DNA of 13,273 bases from an uncultured Lachnospiraceae bacterium. Its GTDB lineage: Bacteria; Bacillota; Clostridia; Lachnospirales; Lachnospiraceae. Positions 7,105 to 13,273 of this stretch are shown piece by piece (position 1 is the first letter of the stretch; the number at the start of each line of letters is the position of its first letter). The stretch covers positions 1 to 13,273 of the forward strand of contig CAJUCG010000074.1 of NCBI GenBank assembly GCA_910585065.1. Reading direction: 5' to 3'. Position numbers and translations under genes: made by a program. The notes beneath the pieces are model-generated. The model made no database searches. It was not told where the DNA came from and saw nothing but the letters and a program-made list of their open reading frames with translations.

Positions 7105-8712
7105 TTAGTTAAAAGAGATCACCACTTCATCCACCGTAAAGCTTGCGGTATCGGAAGGGGACTCAAAATAGAGAATCGGTTTTACAGTGTTCTCGCCAAC
7201 GGTAATTGTGCCTGTTACCTGTGTCCACTCACCAGGAGCCAGTTCGCCGGAACTTGCAACGCGGTTGTAAGCTGTATCACCGCCGTCCGCAGTGTCTTCC
7301 TGAAGGGTAACATTTACTTCGGTTGCTTCCTCTACTTTAACCCAGTAAGAGATATTTATGGTCTTTCCTGCAAGGTTATAATCGGAAAAATCAACCTGTG
7401 CGCCGTTCCAAGAAGAAGTACGTCCTGTTACCTGCATTGCGAAGTCATCGTCGTGTCCGCCAGAAACAATAGCAGCAGTTCCATCGCCGCGATTTCCAAA
7501 GAAAAGATTGTCGTCGTTAAAGGTGAGGGAGATATCCTCAAGTGGTGCAGCAGCAGCGGCACTAAAGGAAATCACTACTTCATCCACGGTAAAGCTTGCT
7601 GTCTCGGAAGGGGACTCAAAATAGAGGATTGGCTTTACAGTATTTGCGCCGACCTCAATCGTACCCGTTACCTGTGTCCACTCGCCAGGAGTCAGATCGC
7701 CGGAACTTGCAAGGCGGTTATAAGCGGTGTCCGCGCCGTCGGAGGTATCTTCCTGAAGGGTGACATTTACTTCCGTTGCCTCTTCCACTTTAACCCAGTA
7801 GGAGATATTGACTGTGCGGCCTGCAAGGTTGTAGTCTGAAAGATCAACTTCCGCACCATTCCATGTTGCAGTACGCCCTGTTACCTGCATTGCAAAATCG
7901 TCGTCATGTCCGCCGGAAACAATGGCAGCAGTGCCGTCGCCGCGATTTCCAAAGAAAAGATTGTCGTCGTTAAAGGTAAGGGAGATGCTCTCCACGGTGG
8001 ACATATCAGGCTTGTCAACAACTAGATCCTGGTACTGTGCTTCTGCTGTCGCGCCTTCTACAATGGTGATCATCACATCATCAATACAGAAATCGTTGGT
8101 GTCGGTTGCCTCCCAGCAAAGAATTGGGCTGGTAACATCTGCATAGACAGGAACATCATTCTCAATCAATACCCATTCGCCGGATGGAACCGCATCATTG
8201 TTAGCGCGTTCCGGCCAGCCGCTGTTGCCGTCCGGCTTGGTAACCTGCAGGGTAGCGGAGATCATAATCGGCTCTCCAACTTCATGTTTTGCCCAGTAGG
8301 AAACATGGAGAACTTTGCCGATGCATTCACTAGGAATTGTGAGTGATACACCATGCCAGCTGTCAGTACGCCCGATAATTGAGAAGCATTCTTTGCTGTC
8401 ATGTCCATCAGTATTGATCCATCTTGCTCTTGCACCGCCTCTGTCCTGGAAATACAGTGCCTGGGATCTTTCTGATGCATCGTAGGAAAATACCAAATTC
8501 GGATCTTTTGGTACTTCCGTCGGTGCAGTGGTAGGTGTTGGTGTTGGCTCCGGTGTCGGAGTTGGTGCAGTAGTATTTGTCGGTGCTGTGGTTGCGGTTG
8601 GTTGCGGTGTCGGTGTCGTCTTAGAATTCGTTTCCTTATCCCCGCACGCAGCAAGAGAACTGATTGCAAGGGAAGAAACCAGAGCCATGCCCATCAATTT
8701 CTTTAATTTCAT
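7105..8712 (-). CDS. surface lipoprotein with three tandem CBM4/9/22-like carbohydrate-binding modules
   Basis: This is a 535-residue exported lipoprotein. The N-terminus has a basic start, a hydrophobic core and the lipobox SLAAC with Cys23 as the lipidation site. Residues 32-68 are a Thr/Pro/Ala linker. Three beta-sandwich modules follow: module 1 at about 72-219, module 2 at 242-384 and module 3 at 393-535. Modules 2 and 3 share 127 of 143 residues without gaps; module 1 is diverged but keeps the same layout (a GRT.SWHG segment, a SYW.K strand, a GEW segment, a final DDV strand). The GRTATWNGAEVDLSDYNLAG and ISYWVKVEEATEVNVTLQ patterns match CBM_4_9/CBM22 modules of xylanases. No catalytic domain is present, so binding or scaffolding of a polysaccharide at the cell surface is inferred. 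The ATG at 8712 follows AGGAGG (8720-8725, complementary strand) by seven bases, and the gene has its own promoter and terminator. Confidence 0.9.
   Translation of the reverse strand: MKLKKLMGMALVSSLAISSLAACGDKETNSKTTPTPQPTATTAPTNTTAPTPTPEPTPTPTTAPTEVPKDPNLVFSYDASERSQALYFQDRGGARARWINTDGHDSKECFSIIGRTDSWHGVSLTIPSECIGKVLHVSYWAKHEVGEPIMISATLQVTKPDGNSGWPERANNDAVPSGEWVLIENDVPVYADVTSPILCWEATDTNDFCIDDVMITIVEGATAEAQYQDLVVDKPDMSTVESISLTFNDDNLFFGNRGDGTAAIVSGGHDDDFAMQVTGRTATWNGAEVDLSDYNLAGRTVNISYWVKVEEATEVNVTLQEDTSDGADTAYNRLASSGDLTPGEWTQVTGTIEVGANTVKPILYFESPSETASFTVDEVVISFSAAAAAPLEDISLTFNDDNLFFGNRGDGTAAIVSGGHDDDFAMQVTGRTSSWNGAQVDFSDYNLAGKTINISYWVKVEEATEVNVTLQEDTADGGDTAYNRVASSGELAPGEWTQVTGTITVGENTVKPILYFESPSDTASFTVDEVVISFN
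7110..7536 (-). repeat. tandem DNA repeat unit encoding carbohydrate-binding module 3
   Basis: These 427 bases align without gaps to 7563-7989 at a constant offset of 453 bases (151 codons). Long identical tracts occur, for example TCGGAAGGGGACTCAAAATA and GATTGTCGTCGTTAAAGGT. Most differences are scattered single substitutions. The unit corresponds to residues 393-535 of the lipoprotein. Confidence 0.9.
7563..7989 (-). repeat. tandem DNA repeat unit encoding carbohydrate-binding module 2
   Basis: This is the partner of 7110-7536, displaced by exactly 453 bases with no insertion or deletion. It encodes residues 242-384 of the lipoprotein. The 26 bases between the units encode a short alanine-rich joint (AAAAAPLE region). 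Confidence 0.9.
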
Positions 8713-8809
8713 AAAAAAACCTCCTCAAGTTTTTCTTTTTATGATGTGTTTTCAAGCAATAAGAAGGGGAAAAAAACTATTGCTTTTTGAATGTAACATC
8801 ACTGTTATA

Positions 8810-8838
8810 AATATAGCATGATTTATGCATTGTGTCAA
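8810..8838 (-). promoter_or_regulatory. sigma-A type promoter of the CBM lipoprotein gene
   Basis: Read on the minus strand: a perfect -35 TTGACA (8838-8833), a 17-base spacer and a -10 TATATT (8815-8810). The start codon is about 90 bases downstream. The spacer contains GCATGATTTATGC, a short imperfect inverted repeat that could be an operator, but no regulator family can be assigned. Confidence 0.85.
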
Positions 8839-9052
8839 TTATCAGGATGGTATTTTAAAGTATTTTTGTGGAAATTACATAAAAATCAAGGCGGTATTTC
8901 GATATATTGGATACTCAAATATTGCTGTTTGTAAAATTCTGGGAGATAAAGGCGACGTTAAACGTGTTTGATGAAAAAATAACAAGCAGCAAAAGATAAA
9001 ATAAAACATAAAAGATTCTTTGAGTAAATTTTGAAAAGAATGGGAAAAATAC
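8839..9052. other. AT-rich divergent intergenic region, no gene seen
   Basis: These 214 bases lie between two divergent promoters and hold no reading frame with a ribosome site. The only structure I see is a small perfect inverted repeat ACGTT-A-AACGT at 8955-8965, a possible operator half-site pair. The region just before the leuS promoter is A-rich (8980-9050) and may act as an UP element. Confidence 0.5.
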
Positions 9053-9081
9053 TTGACAAATCTCCCGATTTTGCGTTAAAA
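9053..9081 (+). promoter_or_regulatory. sigma-A type promoter of leuS
   Basis: A perfect -35 TTGACA (9053-9058), a 17-base spacer and a -10 TTAAAA (9076-9081), preceded by A-rich sequence. Transcription would start near 9088, at the front of the T-box leader, about 325 bases before the leuS start codon. Confidence 0.85.
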
Positions 9082-9087
9082 TCAGAA

Positions 9088-9353
9088 GAAATCAAACCGA
9101 CATTTTTTGTCGGGAAAAAGACAGCGAAGAGGAGCAGTAGATCCGGATACCCTTACAGAGAGCGGCTGGCTGGTGTGAAGCCGTGGGTGTGAAAGATTGA
9201 ACTCGCCTTGGAGTCCCGGAATTGAAGAGCAGATGCAGATAGGTTCCGGCGGATTTCTCCGTTACAAGAAGCAGAGGGTGTGCGCACTGCGCATGAACTA
9301 GAGTGGTACCGCGAAGCAGACTTCGTCTCTGGAAAGAGATGAAGTCTTTTTTT
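9088..9353 (+). promoter_or_regulatory. leucine T-box riboswitch controlling leuS
   Basis: This leader reads the charging state of tRNA-Leu and lets leuS transcription continue when uncharged tRNA accumulates. The invariant T-box AGAGTGGTACCGCG lies at 9300-9313. The tRNA-acceptor bulge TGGT (9304-9307) matches an ACCA tRNA end. The stem I distal part (AGAGAGCGGCTGGCTGGTG at 9158-9176) and the specifier loop segment GAACTC are present; the specifier codon is CTC (Leu) at 9202-9204, followed by a purine. The antiterminator can pair GAG/GCGAAG (9301-9303, 9311-9316) with CTTCGT/CTC (9321-9326, 9327-9329), leaving the T-box bulge unpaired. This competes with the terminator at 9318-9347. An additional perfect hairpin (CCGACA/TGTCGG, 9097-9113) precedes stem I. 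Confidence 0.96.
9318..9353 (+). terminator. regulated terminator of the leuS T-box leader
   Basis: AGACTTCGTCTCT (9318-9330) pairs with AGAGATGAAGTCT (9335-9347), with one G-U wobble, around a GGAA tetraloop and runs into seven T residues (9347-9353). The left arm also forms the right half of the antiterminator, so the two structures are mutually exclusive. Confidence 0.95.
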
Positions 9354-9413
9354 GTGCAGGGATGCGCCTAGAAGGGCGGATGCGAAACTAATCATTAAGA
9401 AAGGAGTAAGGCG

Positions 9414-11828
9414 ATGGGTACAGCATATTTACCGAAAGACATTGAAAAGAAATGGCAGGAGATTTGGGATAAGGAGGAAGCATTTAAAGTGGGGGAAGAT
9501 TACACCAAGCCGAAATACTACGCGCTGGTAGAGTTTCCGTATCCGTCCGGGCAGGGACTGCATGTTGGGCATCCAAGACCGTACACTGCACTTGACATTA
9601 TCTCAAGAAAGCGCAGAATGCAGGGATACAATGTTTTGTTTCCGATGGGCTGGGATGCATTTGGGCTGCCGACAGAAAATTATGCAATCAAAAATCATAT
9701 TCACCCTAGGATTGTCACGGAGAATAATGTGGAGCATTTTAAAGCGCAGCTGAGGGCACTTGGCTACTCCTTTGACTGGAGCCGCGAGGTAAATACGACC
9801 GATCCAAAGTATTATAAATGGACGCAGTGGATTTTCTTAAAACTTTTTAAAAAAGGTTTGGCGTACAAGACGCAGATGCCGATTAACTGGTGTACTTCCT
9901 GTAAAGTCGGTCTTGCGAACGAGGAAGTGGTAAATGGAAAATGCGAGCGTTGCGGCGGCGAGGTAGTGCGCAAGGTAAAGAGCCAATGGATGTTAAAGAT
10001 CACCGAGTACGCAGATAAACTGTTGGAGGGGCTTGATCATGTGGATTATATTGAGCCTGTCAAGATATCCCAGAGAAACTGGATTGGGCGTTCTATTGGC
10101 GCGGAGGTGGACTTTAAACTTGCGGACAGAGAAGATACACTGCGAATTTTTACCACCCGTCCCGATACTTTATTTGGTGCCACCTACATGGTCATTTCTC
10201 CGGAGCATCCGCTGATTGAGAAATATCGCGAAGAGATTGCAAATTATGAGGAAGTGGCGGCGTACCGTGAGCAGGCGGCAAAAAAATCTGACTTTGAGCG
10301 CACAGAGCTGGCAAAGGAGAAGACCGGCGTTTTGCTTGGCAAAATTAGAGCGATAAATCCAGTAAATGGAAAGCAAATTCCTATCTGGATTTCCGATTAT
10401 GTACTGATGACTTACGGCACGGGCGCGATCATGGCAGTACCAGCACATGATGAGCGCGACTGGGAGTTCGCGAAAAAATTCGATCTGCCGATCGGTGAGG
10501 TTGTGGCGGGCGGCAATGTGCAGGAAGCAGCATTTACAGATGTGGCAGCTGGAAAATTGGTTAATTCGGATTTCCTTGACGGACTGGAAGTAAAGGAGGC
10601 AAAGGAAAAAATTATCGCGTGGCTCTCGGAAAAAGGAATCGGCAAGCAAAAGGTAAATTTCAAACTGCGCGACTGGGTATTTTCCCGCCAGCGTTACTGG
10701 GGTGAGCCGATCCCAATTGTGCATTGTGAAAAATGCGGCTATGTGCCGTTGCCAGAGAGCGAATTGCCGCTGATGCTGCCGGAGGTGGACAGCTATATGC
10801 CGACGGACAACGGGGAATCCCCGCTTGCTGCAATGACGGATTGGTTAAATACGACCTGCCCTTGCTGCGGTGATCCGGCAAAACGCGAGTCCGATACAAT
10901 GCCACAGTGGGCGGGATCTTCCTGGTATTTCCTGCGCTATATCGACCCGAAAAATAAGGAGGAATTTGCCGGGAAAGAAGCATTAAAGTACTGGCTTCCG
11001 GTGGATTGGTATAATGGTGGTATGGAGCATACCACACTGCATTTGCTCTACTCGCGCTTCTGGCATAAATTCCTTTACGATGAGGGGTTAGTGCCGACGG
11101 ATGAGCCATACAAAAAACGCACTTCCCACGGGATGATTTTAGGGGAGAACGGTGAGAAAATGAGCAAATCACGCGGCAATGTGGTCAACCCGGACGAAAT
11201 TATAGCAGAATTTGGTGCGGATACACTGCGCACTTATGAAATGTTTATCGGCGCGTTTGATTTAAGTGCTTCCTGGTCACAGGAGGGTGTGCGCGGCTGC
11301 CGCCGTTTCCTTGACCGCGTGTGGAAATTGCAGGATAACTTGGCAGACGGTGAGGGCTACAGCGCGCAGATGGAAACGAAAATGCATCAGACCATCAAGA
11401 AAGTCAGCCTGGATTTTGAGGCGTTAAAATTTAACACTGCAATTGCGGCAATGATGAGTCTGGTCAATGAATTTTACAAAGCTGGCAAGGTGACAAAAGG
11501 GGAATTTTCTACCCTGATCCTGCTTTTAAGTCCAGTGGCTCCGCATATGTGTGAGGAACTTTGGCAGATAATCGGAGGAGAGGGCAGAGTGTACCAGCAG
11601 GCATGGCCGGAATATAAGGAAGAAAAGACGGTGGAGGATGAGGTGGAGATCGCTGTCCAAATAAACGGAAAGGTAAGGGCAACCATAAAAATTGGCTCGG
11701 AAGATACACAGGATATTGCAAGGCAGAAGGTAATGGCAGATAAAACGATAGCAGGACTGCTTGACGGAAAGAATGTGGTAAAGGAAATTTTTGTAAAGGG
11801 AAGAATTTATAATATTGTAGTAAAGTAA
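9414..11828 (+). CDS. leuS: leucyl-tRNA synthetase
   Basis: This class Ia synthetase charges tRNA-Leu with leucine in the cytoplasm. The 804-residue length is normal for bacterial LeuRS. The HIGH-type motif is HVGH at 50-53 in PYPSGQGLHVGHPRPYT, and the KMSKS loop is at 582-586. The inserted CP1 editing domain shows TTRPDT at 247-252 and GTGAIMAVPAHDERD at 335-349, so post-transfer editing should be intact. Cysteine clusters CTSC...CERC (about 162-185) and HCEKC...CPCC suggest zinc-binding elements. ASSWYFLRY-type sequence and the C-terminal INGKVRATIKIG domain complete the family pattern. The ATG at 9414 follows AAGGAG (9401-9406) by seven bases. Expression is under the leucine T-box directly upstream. 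The gene stands alone and ends at its own bidirectional terminator. Confidence 0.98.
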   Translation: MGTAYLPKDIEKKWQEIWDKEEAFKVGEDYTKPKYYALVEFPYPSGQGLHVGHPRPYTALDIISRKRRMQGYNVLFPMGWDAFGLPTENYAIKNHIHPRIVTENNVEHFKAQLRALGYSFDWSREVNTTDPKYYKWTQWIFLKLFKKGLAYKTQMPINWCTSCKVGLANEEVVNGKCERCGGEVVRKVKSQWMLKITEYADKLLEGLDHVDYIEPVKISQRNWIGRSIGAEVDFKLADREDTLRIFTTRPDTLFGATYMVISPEHPLIEKYREEIANYEEVAAYREQAAKKSDFERTELAKEKTGVLLGKIRAINPVNGKQIPIWISDYVLMTYGTGAIMAVPAHDERDWEFAKKFDLPIGEVVAGGNVQEAAFTDVAAGKLVNSDFLDGLEVKEAKEKIIAWLSEKGIGKQKVNFKLRDWVFSRQRYWGEPIPIVHCEKCGYVPLPESELPLMLPEVDSYMPTDNGESPLAAMTDWLNTTCPCCGDPAKRESDTMPQWAGSSWYFLRYIDPKNKEEFAGKEALKYWLPVDWYNGGMEHTTLHLLYSRFWHKFLYDEGLVPTDEPYKKRTSHGMILGENGEKMSKSRGNVVNPDEIIAEFGADTLRTYEMFIGAFDLSASWSQEGVRGCRRFLDRVWKLQDNLADGEGYSAQMETKMHQTIKKVSLDFEALKFNTAIAAMMSLVNEFYKAGKVTKGEFSTLILLLSPVAPHMCEELWQIIGGEGRVYQQAWPEYKEEKTVEDEVEIAVQINGKVRATIKIGSEDTQDIARQKVMADKTIAGLLDGKNVVKEIFVKGRIYNIVVK

Positions 11829-11845
11829 AAAGTATTTGGGGGATG

Positions 11846-11883
11846 AAAAAAGCCAGCGGATAAAAAAATCTGCTGGCTTTTTT
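11846..11883. terminator. bidirectional intrinsic terminator between leuS and the convergent activase gene
   Basis: AAAAAAGCCAGCGGA (11846-11860) pairs with TCTGCTGGCTTTTTT (11869-11883), with one G-U wobble on the plus strand, around an eight-base loop. T tracts occur on both strands. It is 17 bases past the leuS stop. The minus-strand gene ends at 12016 with no better hairpin between, so it probably uses this one too. Confidence 0.92.
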
Positions 11884-12015
11884 CAAATTAGCACCGGATA
11901 ACTTTTTATTTAGCTTCTCCTCCGGAGTTCTGCCATATCACATAGCATATAATTTATAAGATGACCAATTTGTTTTGAATATTCAAATTCTACATCGGCA
12001 TTTTCTCAAATTATC

Positions 12016-13273
12016 TTAGAGCAGGTTTTTATTTGCCGTTGCCAACATTAACTTAATTCGGTTTAGTTGGTTTACCTCGCTTGCACCTGGATCATAGTCC
12101 ACCGCGACAATATTGGAATCCGGATACTGCCTTCGCAGTTCCTTGATTACTCCCTTGCCGACAATATGATTTGGCAGACAGGCAAACGGCTGCGCGCATA
12201 CAATATTCTTCACTCCGGAGTGAATCAATTCGATCATTTCTCCGGTTAGAAACCATCCTTCCCCTGTCTGATTTCCAATGGAAACAATGGGGTCAGCATA
12301 CTCAGCGAGCTGGTAGATCGTCGGCATTTCCTCAAAGCGATTGCTCCCGCGCAGTGCGAGGCGCGCCTCCTTTCGGAAATATTCCATAATCGAGATCACT
12401 GTCTTGTTTATCCTCGCATCCACCTTGCTTTTCCCCAGATATCTCGCCTTAAATTCTGCGTCGTAACTGCCGTACATAAAAAAGTCCAACATATCCGGAA
12501 CTACGGCCTGCGCGCCCTCAGCCTCCAAAAGATCCACTAAATAATTATTTGCTGCTGGCAAAAATTTTACTAAAATTTCCCCTACTACACCAACCTTTGG
12601 TTTTACCAGCCCCGGAATCAGCGCGAGCTTGTCAAAATCCTCCACAATGCCGTGCAGATTGCGCTTAAATTCCTTAAGTTTTCCATTCTGCACGGATGTT
12701 TTGCAGATTTCTACCCATTTTTCATACAGCGCGTTTGCGGAGCCGGGAATTTGTTCATAAGGTCTGGTCGCATAGAGAACACGCATAAACAGATCGCCGT
12801 AAACTAACGCTTGCATCGCGCGGGTAAGGCGCGGCAGAGTCAGTTTAAAGCCCGGACTCTTTTCGAGCGCGCTGACGGAGATCACGGGGATCTGCCCCAT
12901 TCCCGCCTTTTGCAGCGCGCGCCGGATAAATCCGATATAGTTGGTTGCGCGGCAGCCGCCGCCCGTCTGTGTGATGGCGATCGCCGTGCGGTCAAGATCA
13001 TATTTTCCGGAGAGCAGTGCTTCCATAAATTGACCGACAACAATCAGCGACGGATAGCACGCATCATTATTTACATATTTTAGACCAACATCTACAGCCG
13101 CCTTGTTGTTTTTCGGCAAAATCACCAGGTTTAAGCCTGTGGCACGCAGTGCAGGTTCCAAAAATTGGAAATGAATCGGCGACATCTGCGGAGCTAAGAT
13201 GGTGTAATTTTCCTTTAGCATCTGCTTGGTAAAGACAACGCGGTGGTGCGCGGAGGAGGCAGGCTTTGGCACA
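12016..13273 (-). CDS. acyl-CoA dehydratase activase-related protein (BadF/HgdC-type giant protein), C-terminal part; 5' end outside the window
   Basis: The frame runs off the right edge; the GTG at 13272 is an internal valine codon, not a start. About 419 residues are visible. They match the C-terminal (HgdB-related, COG3580/COG3581-type) portion of the roughly 1,400-residue clostridial proteins that join BadF/BadG-type ATPase activase domains to a dehydratase-subunit-like region. Signatures are ILAPQMSPIHFQFLEPAL, YVNNDACYPSLIVVGQ, TQTGGGCRATNYIGFIRRAL, an AQPFACLPNHIVGKG segment and the ending DYDPGASEVNQLNRIKLML. The cysteines in the CYP, GGGC and FAC contexts are conserved in this family and are good candidates for iron-sulfur ligands. 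Family members are thought to be ATP-driven reductases related to 2-hydroxyglutaryl-CoA dehydratase activators, but the physiological role of the giant form is not settled. It converges on leuS. Confidence 0.9.
   Translation of the reverse strand, partial: VPKPASSAHHRVVFTKQMLKENYTILAPQMSPIHFQFLEPALRATGLNLVILPKNNKAAVDVGLKYVNNDACYPSLIVVGQFMEALLSGKYDLDRTAIAITQTGGGCRATNYIGFIRRALQKAGMGQIPVISVSALEKSPGFKLTLPRLTRAMQALVYGDLFMRVLYATRPYEQIPGSANALYEKWVEICKTSVQNGKLKEFKRNLHGIVEDFDKLALIPGLVKPKVGVVGEILVKFLPAANNYLVDLLEAEGAQAVVPDMLDFFMYGSYDAEFKARYLGKSKVDARINKTVISIMEYFRKEARLALRGSNRFEEMPTIYQLAEYADPIVSIGNQTGEGWFLTGEMIELIHSGVKNIVCAQPFACLPNHIVGKGVIKELRRQYPDSNIVAVDYDPGASEVNQLNRIKLMLATANKNLL

Noticed and set aside
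8520..8625. Short repeated GGT/GTC-rich sequence that looks like a small direct-repeat array.
   Set aside because: It is the low-complexity Thr/Pro linker of the lipoprotein read on the opposite strand, not a CRISPR or intergenic repeat.
8955..8965. Inverted repeat ACGTT-A-AACGT as a LacI-type operator.
   Set aside because: Arms of only five bases, no match to a consensus such as the cre site, and it lies more than 85 bases from either promoter; kept only as a note.
10170..10724. A 184-codon minus-strand reading frame inside leuS.
   Set aside because: It is fully antisense to the conserved leuS editing domain, has no ribosome site and shows no recognisable family.
11974..11987. Perfect palindrome TTTGAATATTCAAA as a terminator or operator for the activase-related gene.
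   Set aside because: It is AT-only apart from two G/C pairs, has no loop or T tract, and the strong bidirectional terminator at 11846-11883 already serves this gene.

Overview
The window looks like a chromosomal segment of a low-to-moderate GC Gram-positive anaerobe, most likely a clostridium of the Lachnospiraceae type. The reasons are the Clostridia-style strong Shine-Dalgarno sequences (AGGAGG and GGGGAGG variants), a leucine T-box leader in front of leuS, the meso-diaminopimelate dehydrogenase route, the very large CoA-enzyme activase family, and a Thr/Pro-linked lipoprotein carrying carbohydrate-binding modules. The taxonomic call is inferred from gene families, not from a database match. 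I see no transposase, integrase, tRNA, rRNA or CRISPR array.

Layout. (1) Bases 1-5328, plus strand: the 3' part of ddh (lysine/peptidoglycan precursor synthesis), two consecutive MATE-family transporters and a cytoplasmic SGNH/GDSL hydrolase. They are closely spaced, with no terminator visible between them, so they may be one transcript; a strong bidirectional terminator (5329-5372) closes it. (2) Bases 5376-8838, minus strand: three genes, namely a small membrane-anchored protein with an FMN_bind-like extracellular domain, a membrane-anchored NodB-type polysaccharide deacetylase of the PdaB-like variety, and a lipoprotein with three tandem carbohydrate-binding modules. A hairpin terminator follows the deacetylase and another follows the lipoprotein gene, so each gene appears to be its own unit; the lipoprotein has a near-consensus sigma-A promoter. 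(3) Bases 8839-9413: a divergent intergenic region ending in a clear leuS promoter and a complete leucine T-box riboswitch. (4) Bases 9414-11828: leuS. (5) Bases 12016-13273, minus strand: the C-terminal part of a giant acyl-CoA dehydratase activase-related protein, convergent with leuS and sharing its bidirectional terminator.

How the parts fit: the window mixes housekeeping (ddh, leuS) with envelope and polysaccharide functions (deacetylase, CBM lipoprotein, SGNH hydrolase). The lipoprotein could hold plant or host glycan at the surface, and the signal-less SGNH hydrolase could deacetylate imported oligosaccharides, but that link is inference only. I find no convincing new multi-gene system. 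The points most worth a second look are the catalytic-domain-free triple-CBM lipoprotein with its in-frame 453-bp DNA duplication, the three-part architecture of the SGNH protein, the PdaB-like variant active site, and a possible 38-codon small gene at 6005-6121.
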